DNA of 64,000 nt, taken from NCBI RefSeq assembly GCF_021390645.1, contig NZ_JAJEJT010000003.1:620001-684000 (forward strand), read 5' to 3'. Of the stretch, positions 8,814 to 18,046 are shown piece by piece; within the stretch, counting starts at the first letter, position 1; every line of letters starts with the position of its first letter. This DNA is from Paraburkholderia flagellata. Its GTDB lineage: Bacteria > Pseudomonadota > Gammaproteobacteria > Burkholderiales > Burkholderiaceae. A program made the translations under genes and the position numbers. The notes beneath the pieces are model-generated. The model worked only from the letters and a program-made list of their open reading frames with translations, was not told where the DNA came from and did not search any database.

Positions 8814-9299
8814 ATGCCCGTTACACAACTCGCCCACTACTCGATTCGCACGCTAGACCTCGAAAAATCGTGCCGGTTCTACGAGCGCGTGCTCGGCTTC
8901 AGGCAGGGCTATCGCCCTCCGTTCGACTTCCCCGGCGCCTGGCTGTACAAGGGCGGCGACGAAGGCGACTACGGCACGGTTCACATCATCGGTGTCGATC
9001 CCGACAATCCGGAAGGACTCCTTGCCTATCTGGGCGACAAGACACTGCCTGCAACCGGAACGGGCACTGTCGACCATATTGCGTTTCTCGCCACCGGCGT
9101 TGAAGCCATGTGGAAGACGCTGCGCGCCGAGAACATCGCGTGGCGCGACCGTACTGTACCCAGCCTTGGACTCCACCAGGTTTTCATCGAAGACCCGTCG
9201 GGCGTCACCATCGAACTCAATTTCCCCGCTGCCGAAGTGGCTCATTTGAGCATTCCAGGCGCGGCCCAATCGCAGAACGCAGTCGCCAATGGAGCGTGA
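8814..9299 (+). CDS. VOC family protein (glyoxalase/extradiol dioxygenase fold)
   Basis: This 161-residue protein is a single vicinal-oxygen-chelate unit. It starts LAHYSIRTLDLEKSCRFYERVLGF and contains VDHIAF and VTIELNF. These supply the usual metal-binding His, His and Glu (HY near residue 8, DHI near 88, IEL near 135). Members are metal-dependent dioxygenases, isomerases or lyases; the reaction here is not determined by sequence. AGGAG lies 7 bases before the ATG. It heads an operon with the second FAD monooxygenase, whose ATG follows its stop by one base, so it probably acts on that enzyme's product. Confidence 0.9.
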   Translation: MPVTQLAHYSIRTLDLEKSCRFYERVLGFRQGYRPPFDFPGAWLYKGGDEGDYGTVHIIGVDPDNPEGLLAYLGDKTLPATGTGTVDHIAFLATGVEAMWKTLRAENIAWRDRTVPSLGLHQVFIEDPSGVTIELNFPAAEVAHLSIPGAAQSQNAVANGA

Positions 9300-9300
9300 C

Positions 9301-10524
9301 ATGAACAACATTTCCACAAACCGGAAAGCGGCCATCATCGGCGGCTCGCTTGGCGGTCTCTTCGCCGCGAATCTCCTGCTGCGCAACGGCTGGGATGTCG
9401 ACGTATTCGAGCGCGTGCCGGAGGAACTGTCCGGCCGCGGCGCGGGGATCGTAACGCACCCAGAATTGTTCGAGGTGATGGCCGCCGCCGGCGTGCGCAT
9501 CGACGAATCGATCGGCGTAAAGGTGCAATCGCGCGTGACCTTCGCGCAGGACGGCTCGATTGTTTCCGAACGCGAACTCCCGCAAACACTTACGGCATGG
9601 AGCAAGATGTACCACGCGCTGCGCGCCGCATTGCCGGATCAGCACTACCACTCTGGCGCGAGCGTGACGGACATTGCAGACGGTCCGGAGCGCGCCACTG
9701 TCACGCTTTCCGACGGCTCGTCCGTTCACGCCGACCTCGTGATCGCCGCCGACGGATTCCGCTCCGCGGTGCGCGAGAAGTTCCTGCCCGAAGCTCGGCT
9801 CAAGTACGCCGGCTACGTGGCCTGGCGCGGTCTCGTAGACGAGGCTGCGCTGTCCAGCGAAACCCATGCTGCGCTCTTCGAAAAGTTCGCGTTCTGCCTG
9901 CCTCAGCGGGAGCAGATCATCGGCTATCCAGTCGCCGGGCAAGGCAATAGCACGAAATCCGGCGAGCGGCGATACAACTTCGTCTGGTATCGCGCCACCA
10001 GCGAAGACACGGATTTGCCCAACCTGCTGACCGACGCCACGGGCAAGGTGTGGGCGGGCGGCATTGCGCCGACGCACATCCGGCGCGAAGTGCTCGCCGA
10101 CATGGAGGAGGCCGCGTTCGCCCTTCTGGCGCCCCAGTTTGCCGAAGTCGTCACGCGGGCAACGCAACCGCTCTTCCAGCCGATCTTCGATCTCGAAGTC
10201 CCCAGGATGGCGTTCGGCAGGATTGCGCTCCTGGGCGATGCCGCCTTCGTCGCGCGGCCCCATTGCGGCATGGGCGTGACGAAGGCCGCTGGCGATGCGA
10301 TGGCGCTGGTAGCAGCCCTTACACGCAACGCGGACACACTCGATGCGCTAGCCGACTATAGCAACGTGCGTACGCAATTCGGCATCGCGATCGTCCAGCA
10401 CGCCCGCCATCTCGGCGCCTATATGCAGGCGCAGCTCAAGGACGAAACCGAACGCGAAATGGCTGAGCGTTACCGGACACCCGAAGCGGTGATGCGGGAA
10501 ACCGCCGTTCCCGCGCATTTCTGA
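9301..10524 (+). CDS. FAD-dependent monooxygenase, 2,6-dihydroxypyridine hydroxylase-like (second of three)
   Basis: This 407-residue group A flavin hydroxylase has the same motif set as its neighbours: GGSLGGLFAANLLL, ADGFRSAVREKFLP and LLGDAAFVARPHCGMGVTKAAGDA. The N-terminal GRGAGIVTHPELFEV resembles the DhpH subgroup closely. I preferred the ATG at 9301 because GGAG sits 6 bases upstream; another in-frame ATG 12 bases earlier would overlap the VOC gene. Gene order (VOC, monooxygenase, transporter pair) suggests uptake and ring hydroxylation of one substrate. Confidence 0.92.
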   Translation: MNNISTNRKAAIIGGSLGGLFAANLLLRNGWDVDVFERVPEELSGRGAGIVTHPELFEVMAAAGVRIDESIGVKVQSRVTFAQDGSIVSERELPQTLTAWSKMYHALRAALPDQHYHSGASVTDIADGPERATVTLSDGSSVHADLVIAADGFRSAVREKFLPEARLKYAGYVAWRGLVDEAALSSETHAALFEKFAFCLPQREQIIGYPVAGQGNSTKSGERRYNFVWYRATSEDTDLPNLLTDATGKVWAGGIAPTHIRREVLADMEEAAFALLAPQFAEVVTRATQPLFQPIFDLEVPRMAFGRIALLGDAAFVARPHCGMGVTKAAGDAMALVAALTRNADTLDALADYSNVRTQFGIAIVQHARHLGAYMQAQLKDETEREMAERYRTPEAVMRETAVPAHF

Positions 10525-10535
10525 GCGCAAGCGGA

Positions 10536-10556
10536 GGCTGACATGGCAGGTCAGCC
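10536..10556 (+). other. Intercistronic hairpin
   Basis: GGCTGAC, a 7-base loop and GTCAGCC form a perfect 7-bp stem between the monooxygenase stop and the DUF485 start. Within an operon, such a stem could stabilise the upstream mRNA or lower expression of the transporter genes. No T-run follows. Confidence 0.4.
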
Positions 10557-10600
10557 GCGCCGCCTATCGGCTACACCGTACTCGACATTGAGGAGACATC

Positions 10601-10963
10601 GTGGAACATCCAGTCCCAGCAATCGCGGGCGCCGCCATGGAGAGCATGGCCGCACCCGTTCCCGCAGCGCATCCGCTGCTCAACGACGCACGCTTTCGCG
10701 AGCTGGTCAAAAGACGCCGGACATTTGCGTGGTCGCTGACCTTCCTGATGCTCGCGATCTATTTCGCCTTCATCTTGACCCTCGCATTCTCGCCCAGGTT
10801 GCTCGGCACGCCGATCGTGTCCGGCGAACCGACCACGTGGGGTATCCCGGTCGGCTTTGGCATGTTCGTTTTCACGTTCGTTCTTGTCGCCGTATATGTC
10901 CGTCAAGCCAACTCGGTTCATGACGGCATGGCGGCAGCGATCCGCGAAGGAGATGGTCAATGA
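10601..10963 (+). CDS. DUF485 domain-containing inner-membrane protein (YjcH-like)
   Basis: This 120-residue protein has two membrane segments at about 43-65 ([20 protein letters not shown]) and 83-102 ([17 protein letters not shown]), preceded by [13 protein letters not shown], the DUF485 signature. It starts at GTG with AGGAG six bases upstream. DUF485 proteins are normally encoded immediately before ActP-type sodium:solute symporters. Here the gene's last bases overlap the ActP ATG, so the two form a transporter unit. Confidence 0.9.
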   Translation: MEHPVPAIAGAAMESMAAPVPAAHPLLNDARFRELVKRRRTFAWSLTFLMLAIYFAFILTLAFSPRLLGTPIVSGEPTTWGIPVGFGMFVFTFVLVAVYVRQANSVHDGMAAAIREGDGQ

Positions 10964-12594
10964 AGCGCCTTCTGTCGCCTGCGGTCCTCGCCTTCGTTGC
11001 GTTCCCCGCACTCGCAGCCGAGCCCTCGTCGCTCGCGCGCGGACACAATCCGATCGCGATCGGCATGTTCCTGCTCTTCGTGGCCTCGACGCTATTCATC
11101 ACCCGCTGGGCCGCCCGCAAAAATCACAGCGTGGCCGACCACTACGCCGCCGGTGGCAAGATCACCGCGTTCCAGAACGGCTGGGCGATCGCGGGCGACT
11201 ACATGTCGGCCGCTTCGCTGCTCGGCATTTCCGCGCTGGTTTTCACGAGCGGCTATGACGGCCTGATCTACTCGATTGGCTTTCTCGCGAGCTGGCCGAT
11301 CATTCTCTTCCTGATCGCCGAGCCGCTGCGCAACCTGGGCAAATACACGCTGGCGGACGTGGTCTCCTACCGCCTTCAGCAGCAGCCCATACGAGCCTTC
11401 GCGGCGTCCAGCTCCATCGTCATCGTCCTGCTGTACCTGGTCTCGCAGATGGTTGGCGCGGGCAAGCTCGTCGAATTGCTGTTCGGCCTGAACTATACCT
11501 TCGCGGTCGTCATCGTAGGACTGCTGATGGTTATCTACGTTTTCTTCGGTGGCATGCTCGCGACAACGTGGATCCAGATCATCAAGGCGGTTCTCCTGCT
11601 TGCCGGCGCGGCTTTCATGGCGCTAATGGTTCTCGTGCATTTCGGCTTCAGTCTCAATGCGCTATTCGCCCAGGCGGTCATCGCGCATCCGAAGCACGCC
11701 GCCATCATGAGTCCGGGCGGCCTCGTTTCGGATCCCGTTTCCGCGGTATCGCTGGGTCTTGCGCTGATCTTCGGCACGGCCGGCCTGCCTCACATCCTGA
11801 TGCGATTCTTTACCGTCGCCGACGTCAAAGCGGCGCGCAAGAGCATCCTTTACGCCACGGGCATTGTCGGCGTCGGTTACGCGCTCATTATCGTGATCGG
11901 CTTCGGGACCATCGCGCTCGTCGCCACGGACCCGCAATACCATACCGCTTCGGGCGCCGTGATCGGCGGCACGAACATGGTGGCCATCCACCTCGCGCAT
12001 GCGGTCGGCGGGAACGTGTTTCTCGGGTTCATCTGCGCCGTTGCGTTCTCAACCATTCTCGCCGTCGTGGCCGGTCTCACGCTGGCAGGCTCGTCTGCGA
12101 TCTCGCACGATCTGTACGCGAACGTCCTGCGCCGAGGCAAAGCTTCGGACCGCGAGGAAATGCGCGTGGCGCGCATGACCACGCTCGTGCTGGGCGTGCT
12201 GGCGATTCTGCTCGGCATCGCATTCGAAAAGCAGAACATCGCCTTCATCGTGAGCCTGACATTCTCGATCGCGGCCAGCTCGAACTTCCCGGTGCTCCTG
12301 CTTTCCGTTTACTGGCGCGGCCTCACCACGCGCGGCGCGGTTCTGGGCGGGCTGGTCGGCCTCGCCACCGCCGTCACGTTGACGGTCTTGAGCCCAACCG
12401 TCTGGGTGCAGGTGCTCGGGCACGCCCACGCGCTGTACCCGTATGAATATCCCGCGCTGTTTTCCATGGCCGCCGCGTTCGCCGCAATTGTCTTGTTCTC
12501 GCTGACCGACAACTCTGCGCGCGCTACACGCGAGCGCGCGCTCTTCGACGCGCAACTCGTCGAGTGCGAGCTTGGCATGGTGCGTCACGGCTAA
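10960..12594 (+). CDS. Sodium:solute symporter, cation/acetate symporter (ActP)-like
   Basis: This 544-residue protein has a cleavable-looking N-terminal hydrophobic stretch and then about 13 membrane helices typical of the SSS family. The signature stretch [29 protein letters not shown] is at about 63-91. Family members carry acetate, other short carboxylates or pyruvate with a cation. In this operon, after a VOC protein and a FAD monooxygenase, the cargo may instead be the aromatic or heterocyclic acid degraded here; that is inference. Translation is coupled to DUF485 by ATGA. Confidence 0.9.
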   Translation: MKRLLSPAVLAFVAFPALAAEPSSLARGHNPIAIGMFLLFVASTLFITRWAARKNHSVADHYAAGGKITAFQNGWAIAGDYMSAASLLGISALVFTSGYDGLIYSIGFLASWPIILFLIAEPLRNLGKYTLADVVSYRLQQQPIRAFAASSSIVIVLLYLVSQMVGAGKLVELLFGLNYTFAVVIVGLLMVIYVFFGGMLATTWIQIIKAVLLLAGAAFMALMVLVHFGFSLNALFAQAVIAHPKHAAIMSPGGLVSDPVSAVSLGLALIFGTAGLPHILMRFFTVADVKAARKSILYATGIVGVGYALIIVIGFGTIALVATDPQYHTASGAVIGGTNMVAIHLAHAVGGNVFLGFICAVAFSTILAVVAGLTLAGSSAISHDLYANVLRRGKASDREEMRVARMTTLVLGVLAILLGIAFEKQNIAFIVSLTFSIAASSNFPVLLLSVYWRGLTTRGAVLGGLVGLATAVTLTVLSPTVWVQVLGHAHALYPYEYPALFSMAAAFAAIVLFSLTDNSARATRERALFDAQLVECELGMVRHG

Positions 12595-12645
12595 TGGCAT
12601 GCAAGCTCGGCCAACGAAAAACTCAAAGCATCCGGAGACACAACA

Positions 12646-13767
12646 ATGAATTGCCTTTGCTGCATCTCACCCGGCCGTCGGCGCGTGCTAGGCGCGCTCA
12701 CGGCCCTGGCCGGCACCGTCGTGGCGGGGCGCACCGCCTCCGCGGCTGAGCCGCAGATCGAGACACCGCGCGTGGCGCCGGCCAAGGTCAGATCGATCGA
12801 CATTCATGCGCACTACTACCCTGAAAGCTATTGCGACCTTGTCGGCGGCGACGGGAAGCGGTTCGGTGGATCGTTCGTCTGCGACGACAAGTCCTTCATC
12901 TTCCAGTCGCCCGCCGGCGGTCTCGGTCCGCTGCCGATGAAATTCATCAACGTCGACGAACGCCTGAAGGACATGGATGCATCGGGCGTGGATGTGCAGG
13001 CGCTCTCGCTGAGCGTGCCGATGGCCTATTGGGGCGATCGGACGTTCAACGCAAGGCTCGCACGCGAATGGAACACGGCGGCATCGCGCGTTTACCAGCA
13101 GCATCCGTCCAGATTCGTTGTGCTCGCGACGCTGCCGATGCTCAACGCCACCGACTCCATCGACGAACTCGACCGGGCCGCGCAGTTGCCGGGCGTTCGC
13201 GGCGTGTACATGGGGACGAACATCAATGGGCTCGACCTCGACGATCCTCGGTTTTCGCCGATCTTCGCGCGTATCGAGCAACTGAAGCTACCGGTCTTTC
13301 TGCACCCCCAGCAGACCGTGGGCGGCTCACGGCTCGGCGACTTCTACCTGAGCAACCTGCTCGGCAATCCATTCGATACGGCAATCGCCGGTTCACATCT
13401 GATTCTCGGCGGCGTCCTCGACCGTTATCCGGAACTGCACGTGACGCTACCCCATGCGGGCGGGGCGCTGCCAATTCTTGTTGGACGTCTGGACGCCGGC
13501 TGGACGGTGAGGCCCGAAACGCGGCGGCTGGCGCAAAGGCCGAGCAGCTATCTGCGGCGGTTCAGCTACGACACAGTTTCGCATTCCGGCCCGGTGCTGG
13601 ACTATCTGATGCAGAACATTGGCGTCGATCGGCTCATGCTCGGAAGCGACTATTGCTTCGACATGGGCTACGAGCAGCCAGTCCGCTTTCTGGACCGTCT
13701 CGACCTGAGCGCGGAGCAGCGCGCGATGATACTAGGCGGCAATGCGGGCAAGCTTCTTCGCATCTAG
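12646..13767 (+). CDS. Exported amidohydrolase (ACMSD-like metal-dependent hydrolase)
   Basis: This 373-residue protein starts with a twin-arginine-like signal (GRRRVLGALTALAGTVVAGRTASAA). An amidohydrolase-2 barrel follows: IDIHAHYYPE (HxH metal site) at about 50-58, PVFLHPQ with a metal-binding His, LPHAGGALP and LMLGSDYCFDMGY with the catalytic Asp. ACMSD relatives decarboxylate 2-amino-3-carboxymuconate semialdehyde or similar acids, or hydrolyse amides. The signal peptide is unusual for this fold, which is mostly cytoplasmic. It lies 51 bases after ActP and probably shares its transcript. Confidence 0.88.
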   Translation: MNCLCCISPGRRRVLGALTALAGTVVAGRTASAAEPQIETPRVAPAKVRSIDIHAHYYPESYCDLVGGDGKRFGGSFVCDDKSFIFQSPAGGLGPLPMKFINVDERLKDMDASGVDVQALSLSVPMAYWGDRTFNARLAREWNTAASRVYQQHPSRFVVLATLPMLNATDSIDELDRAAQLPGVRGVYMGTNINGLDLDDPRFSPIFARIEQLKLPVFLHPQQTVGGSRLGDFYLSNLLGNPFDTAIAGSHLILGGVLDRYPELHVTLPHAGGALPILVGRLDAGWTVRPETRRLAQRPSSYLRRFSYDTVSHSGPVLDYLMQNIGVDRLMLGSDYCFDMGYEQPVRFLDRLDLSAEQRAMILGGNAGKLLRI

Positions 13768-13858
13768 CACGCGACTGCGCCGCCTGAAAATCTGAAAAGT
13801 TCTGAAATGGCGGCCTCGAATCGTTCAGAAAGGACTTGATGGCGGCGCGCGAGGCGCA

Positions 13859-13868
13859 ATAACGTTAT
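13859..13868. promoter_or_regulatory. ATAACGTTAT palindrome upstream of the third FAD monooxygenase
   Basis: This perfect 10-base palindrome overlaps a TATGCT box about 130 bases before the monooxygenase start. Eight of its bases (ATAACGTT) recur at 15279-15286, about 40 bases before the Old Yellow Enzyme gene. It may mark a shared operator, but an 8-mer match is weak evidence. Confidence 0.25.
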
Positions 13869-14001
13869 GCTCTGCGGGCGGTGGCAGCACACGCGTCCTG
13901 CCCACGGGTTGCGCGCCCAAGCACGACTGGCGGCGCCGCAATGGGCCGTTTTTTTGCGCATGGCGCCCGGCGCCTGACGATGAGCATGGGAGTCAGCAAC
14001 A

Positions 14002-15144
14002 ATGAAAGTCATCATTGCCGGAGGCTCGATCGCCGGTCTTGCGGCCGCCCTGACGCTCGATTGCACCGGCCACGACGTAGAGATCTACGAGCGGTCCGCA
14101 ACGCCCCTGCGCGGCCAGGGCGGCGGCGTGGCCGTCCTGCGGCGTATGATGGCCTTCCTCGAACAGCACGGACATCACAGCCGTGCGATGATCAGCGTGC
14201 CGACGCGCCGCCGCCGCTGGATCGACCGGGACGGCGCGCTCACGCGCGACGAGCCGGAGATGCTGCCATTCTCATCGTGGGATGCGGTCTACCACTCGCT
14301 TTGCAGCACGTTGCCGCACGAACGCATTCGGTACGGCCAGACGATCACGGGATTTAATCAGGATGCCGACGGAATTGATATTCACGTCGGCAAATGCGCC
14401 GTACGTGCCGACGTCCTGATCGCCGCAGATGGCACCGGCTCAACGTTGCGAACGCGGCTTTTTCCCGGCTATGCCCCATCATTCGCTGGCTATATCGCAT
14501 GGCGCGGCATTGTCGACGAAGCGGATTTCGATGCCGAGGCAATCGCCGTGCTGGTCGAGAATATGACGTTGCACAAAGCGCCTGGCGAACTCTTCATGGC
14601 ATTCCTGATCCCCGCGCTGGACGGATCGGTTGCCCCGGGGTCGCGACGTTTCAACTGGCTCTGGTATCGCAACGAAACGGACACCGAAGCGTTGCGCCGC
14701 CACTTGACTGATCGTGCAGGCACCGTTCATCACGCGTCGATCCATGCGGGCCAACTCTCGGACCGCTCCGTCTCGACGCTCAGACAGCTCGCCAGCGAAC
14801 GGCTTCCTGCCGTATTCGCACAACTGGTGCTGGCCACGCGCGCGCCCTTCGTTCAAGCCATCTTCGACGCGCTGAGCCCCGACTTCGCACAGGGCCGCGT
14901 CGCGCTGGTAGGCGACGCGGCATGCACGGTGCGCCCGCACACGGCTTCCGGCACGTCGAAGGCCGCGGCCGACGCCGTCTCGCTCGCGCAGGCGCTTGCG
15001 CCGGACGCCACCGACGTCGTGCAGCGCCTTGCGGACTGGTCAGCGCAGCGACGCGCCGAGGTCACATCGCTACTCGAAAAAGGACCCCAGCTTGCCGCGT
15101 CGTTCGGACTCGGCTCGCCGCTTCGAGGCCCTGAGCAGGCGTAA
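14002..15144 (+). CDS. FAD-dependent monooxygenase, 2,6-dihydroxypyridine hydroxylase-like (third of three)
   Basis: This 380-residue group A flavin hydroxylase carries MKVIIAGGSIAGLAAALTL (FAD-binding GxGxxG-type), LIAADGTGSTLRTRL and VGDAACTVRPHTASGTSKAAADA. It is more divergent than the other two copies in this island; the SLGGL motif becomes SIAGL. GGGAG lies about 11 bases before the ATG. It stands alone between the amidohydrolase and the Old Yellow Enzyme with gaps of about 230 and 180 bases, so it probably has its own promoter. Its substrate may be a later intermediate of the same pathway. Confidence 0.9.
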   Translation: MKVIIAGGSIAGLAAALTLDCTGHDVEIYERSATPLRGQGGGVAVLRRMMAFLEQHGHHSRAMISVPTRRRRWIDRDGALTRDEPEMLPFSSWDAVYHSLCSTLPHERIRYGQTITGFNQDADGIDIHVGKCAVRADVLIAADGTGSTLRTRLFPGYAPSFAGYIAWRGIVDEADFDAEAIAVLVENMTLHKAPGELFMAFLIPALDGSVAPGSRRFNWLWYRNETDTEALRRHLTDRAGTVHHASIHAGQLSDRSVSTLRQLASERLPAVFAQLVLATRAPFVQAIFDALSPDFAQGRVALVGDAACTVRPHTASGTSKAAADAVSLAQALAPDATDVVQRLADWSAQRRAEVTSLLEKGPQLAASFGLGSPLRGPEQA

Positions 15145-15325
15145 GCGCGCCACCTCTCACATCGGGCCGCGCCTATGCCTGCTCATCATTGCCGCCCAGT
15201 CGTCTGCGCCGTGATCACTAGCGTCCGGCGCAAAACTGCGTAGCATACGGGACGGATTCTCCGTGGCCCCGATCGGCGATAACGTTGCAGACATCCCGCT
15301 CCCCTTCCCATGCACGGAGATTCCC

Positions 15326-16450
15326 ATGTCTGACGCTCTCTTCCAACCGATTCGCCTCGGCCGCCACTCACTCGCACATCGCGTCGCCATGGCGCCGCTC
15401 ACGCGTTCGCGCGCGGGCCAGCCCGGCAATGTGCCGACCCCGATGAACGTCGAGTATTACCGGCAGCGCGCCGGCGCGGCGCTGATCGTCACCGAGGCCA
15501 CGCAAATATCGCAGCAGGGCCAAGGTTATGCCTGGACACCCGGCATCCATAGTGCGGAGCAGATCGAAGGCTGGCGAGCCGTGAGCGAGGCCGTCCATGC
15601 CGAAGGCGGCAAGATCTTTCTGCAACTCTGGCACGTGGGACGCGTCTCGCACCCGGTCTTCCAGCCCGGCGGTGGCCTGCCCGTCGCGCCGACGGCGATG
15701 CCCGTGCCGGGCAAGACGTTCATCGTCGACAGCAACGGCAATGGCGCCTGGGCCGATGTCCCGGTGCCCCGGGCATTGACGCTCGAAGGTATTGCGCAGA
15801 TCGTGCAGGACTTCCGCGTCGCTGCGCGCCATGCCATGCAAGCCGGTATGGACGGAGTCGAGATTCACGCCGGCAACGGCTATCTGATCGATCAGTTCAT
15901 CAATAGCGATAGCAATCGCCGTACCGATGTGTATGGCGGCAGCATCGAAAACCGTACGCGCCTGCTGTTCGAAATCGTGGAAGCGGTCAGCGACGAGGTA
16001 GGCGCGGTGAACGTCGGCGTGCGGCTCACACCCATGGGACGCTTCATGGGTATGGGCGACGAGACGCCGGAAGCCACCTTCGGCCATATCGCCGAGCGCC
16101 TCGATGGCTGGAAACTGGCTTACCTGCACCTCGTCGAGCCCGCTATTGTCGGCACGGTGAAGGACGAAAAGTACGATCCCCGCTGGGACGCCATCATCGA
16201 GCTCATCCGTCGGCAATTCAAGGGCGTCTTGATGCTTGCCGGCGGCTATACGCTGGAAACCGCGACGCATGCGATCGAAAGCGGCCGCGCGGACCTCATC
16301 GCGTTCGGCCGTCCGTTCATCGCCAACCCGGATCTGCCTGCGCGTTTGCGTGGAGCGCTGCCCCTCAATGATGCCGACCCGGGCACCTTCTTCGGCGGTG
16401 ACGAGCGAGGCTATATCGACTATCCGGCATTTGCGTCCATCTCGGACTGA
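15326..16450 (+). CDS. nemA: Alkene reductase, Old Yellow Enzyme family (NemA-like)
   Basis: This 374-residue FMN-dependent TIM-barrel enzyme has MAPLTRSRAGQPGNVPTPMNVEYYRQRA near the start. The substrate-anchoring His and Asn lie in VEIHAGNGYLIDQF, and the barrel signature is SNRRTDVYGGSIENRTRLL. C-terminal FMN-binding stretches are LAGGYT and LIAFGRPFIANPDLPARL. OYE enzymes reduce activated C=C bonds, nitro groups and N-ethylmaleimide with NADPH. ACGGAGA precedes the chosen ATG; a longer in-frame start is less likely. Next to ring-hydroxylating enzymes it could reduce a maleimide- or enone-type intermediate. Confidence 0.92.
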   Translation: MSDALFQPIRLGRHSLAHRVAMAPLTRSRAGQPGNVPTPMNVEYYRQRAGAALIVTEATQISQQGQGYAWTPGIHSAEQIEGWRAVSEAVHAEGGKIFLQLWHVGRVSHPVFQPGGGLPVAPTAMPVPGKTFIVDSNGNGAWADVPVPRALTLEGIAQIVQDFRVAARHAMQAGMDGVEIHAGNGYLIDQFINSDSNRRTDVYGGSIENRTRLLFEIVEAVSDEVGAVNVGVRLTPMGRFMGMGDETPEATFGHIAERLDGWKLAYLHLVEPAIVGTVKDEKYDPRWDAIIELIRRQFKGVLMLAGGYTLETATHAIESGRADLIAFGRPFIANPDLPARLRGALPLNDADPGTFFGGDERGYIDYPAFASISD

Positions 16451-16706
16451 CAGCACAGTGAAGGGCGGTGGGCAGTTGGCCGCCGCCGTAGCCCGAACCC
16501 CGCAGACCCTTCTGGCGCGCTTGCTGCGCCTTCGACGTTTCAGGAATTTTCACCCTCAGGCTCAGGATCTTTTAGCAGTCGCGATCCACAATAGCGTTGC
16601 CTGTCCGGCCTCAACGCGATGTCGTCCCGCGCGGCGCCCGGAACAGTGGCGTGCCCAGGCGGCCTTGCCTGGACCCGATCGCGTGCATACGAAACGGAGC
16701 TGCCCA

Positions 16707-17174
16707 ATGGACCCCTGCGCAAACGACGAACCGTGGAAGCAAACCATCCTCTCGCTCGAACGAGCCTCTCGCTCGTCCACGGACATCGAAGCCATGGATC
16801 ACGCAAGCGCAACGCGCAAGGCCGATCGCGGGCGTACGCAACAGGGAACGGCGCGATCTGCATCCCACGTTCCGTTTTCCGGCTATATCCGCATACTCGA
16901 ACGCCTTTCGAGTACAGCCGTCTCGCTCTGCTGGTATGACGCGACATGTGGCCATTACGCGGATCAGCTCTGGAAACGCACTCACTCGCGCCGCAAGACG
17001 ATTTGCACCCTGACGGGCAGGACCGTCAACCGTGGCGACGCCATCTACCGCCCCTATCGCCGAGGCCTCCGGCCGGCTAACGCGAACCACTCGATTCTGG
17101 CCTGCGTGCTGGAGTCGTCCGAAGGGCTCGATGTCGAATTGGCATTGGGCCGTCGATATGAACTGGAACACTAA
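16707..17174 (+). CDS. DUF3331 domain-containing protein
   Basis: This 155-residue protein has a C-terminal half matching the Burkholderia-specific DUF3331 pattern. A strand reads VSLCWYDATCGHYADQLWKR; then comes KTICTLTGRTVNRGDAIYRPYRR, and then NHSILACVLE. The Cys of CTLTGR and the GDAxYRP block are the recognisable core. The function of the family is unknown. The first 60 residues are charged, low in hydrophobics and probably disordered. The ATG has CGGAG 8 bases upstream. It is isolated, and a hairpin separates it from the convergent DsbA-like gene. Confidence 0.8.
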   Translation: MDPCANDEPWKQTILSLERASRSSTDIEAMDHASATRKADRGRTQQGTARSASHVPFSGYIRILERLSSTAVSLCWYDATCGHYADQLWKRTHSRRKTICTLTGRTVNRGDAIYRPYRRGLRPANANHSILACVLESSEGLDVELALGRRYELEH

Positions 17175-17204
17175 CCCGCGTTTCGGCCGAGTTGCTCGAC
17201 GCCA

Positions 17205-17230
17205 CGCGCATCCGCGAAACCGGATGCGCG
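17205..17230. terminator. Hairpin between convergent genes
   Basis: CGCGCATCCG and CGGATGCGCG form a perfect 10-bp stem with a 6-base loop in the gap between DUF3331 and the convergent DsbA-like gene. The location fits a bidirectional terminator. There is no pronounced T-run on either side. Confidence 0.55.
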
Positions 17231-17283
17231 CGACGGTTGATTCGAGCGCGAGGAGCACCCCGCGCGCTCAACGTGACGCACTA

Positions 17284-17946
17284 CTAAGCGACTATGCCCG
17301 CCCCGCTCTCTTTGTTCGCGGCCGTGCGCAACGCGCGGCGAAACACCGGGACAGGCTGCGCACCGCTCACGACTTCGTTCCTCAGCTTGACGTATGGTAT
17401 GACGCTGACCGATTCGAGAGCGGAGGCGCCTTCGAGCTTGCGCACCTGTGCACATCCGTCTTGCGATGCGAACAGTTCGCTCACACGTATCCTGTCGAGC
17501 CCCACAGAAGCGGCGATATCCGTCAACACTTCCGTGTTGCCGATATCGCGTCCCTCTGTGAAGTGGGCGCGAAAAATCGCATTGACCAAAGAGCGCGCGT
17601 CGCCGCCTTCGTTCTGGACGAACCACACCAGCCGGTGTGCCGCCAACGTGTTCGGCGTGCGCTTCACCTTGCCGTAATCGAACGTCAGTCCATGCAGCCT
17701 GCCTTCTTCCGTCACGTGCACATCCATGGCCTGCGAGCGAGCCCAACTGCCGAATTTCGCCGTGCGATAGGCCTTGCGGTCTCGCCCCTCTTGCGGCATG
17801 TCCGGATTCAGCTCATATGGCATGAACACGTACTTGACTTCCTCGCTCACGCCTTCCGCCGTTACGGCTTCCTCGAGCTTCTTTTCGCCAATCCAGCACC
17901 ACGGGCAAATGAAATCGTGCGTGATACGAATTTCAAGCGGTTCCAT
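17284..17946 (-). CDS. DsbA family protein, FrnE/2-hydroxychromene-2-carboxylate isomerase-like
   Basis: This 220-residue thioredoxin-fold protein has CPWC at residues 14-17 (DFICPWCWIG), then YELNPDMPQEGRDRKAY and GNTEVLTDIAASVGLD, the usual FrnE layout. There is no signal peptide, so it is cytoplasmic. FrnE-type proteins act as disulfide oxidoreductases or glutathione-linked isomerases. One oddity is SVIPYVKLRN in the C-terminal part, where most relatives have a GVPTFV-type cis-Pro strand; the cis-Pro equivalent may be the Pro of VIPYV. The divergent LysR is the likely regulator. I chose the ATG that gives a normal family length. Confidence 0.88.
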   Translation of the reverse strand: MEPLEIRITHDFICPWCWIGEKKLEEAVTAEGVSEEVKYVFMPYELNPDMPQEGRDRKAYRTAKFGSWARSQAMDVHVTEEGRLHGLTFDYGKVKRTPNTLAAHRLVWFVQNEGGDARSLVNAIFRAHFTEGRDIGNTEVLTDIAASVGLDRIRVSELFASQDGCAQVRKLEGASALESVSVIPYVKLRNEVVSGAQPVPVFRRALRTAANKESGAGIVA

Positions 17947-18015
17947 CAGTTTCTCCTTCAAATGTGCCTGCACACAAGATAGGGCCGCTTGTCGAAAGCT
18001 AGAATAGGAACAGCA

Positions 18016-18032
18016 TGCAACGGTTCGTTGCA
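18016..18032. promoter_or_regulatory. TGCAAC-GGTTC-GTTGCA palindrome, probable LysR operator
   Basis: A perfect 6+6 inverted repeat with a 5-base centre ends 15 bases before the LysR ATG, downstream of a TAGAAT box at 18000-18005. LysR proteins usually bind such dyads between divergent genes and repress themselves. The dyad lies 70 bases from the DsbA-like start. Confidence 0.5.
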
Positions 18033-18046
18033 CCGGAGACAAAGCG

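Noticed and set aside
16236..16706. N-terminal extension of the DUF3331 frame back into the Old Yellow Enzyme gene
   Set aside because: The upstream part is a shadow of the alkene reductase gene. The internal ATG at 16707 has a ribosome site and gives the expected DUF3331 length.
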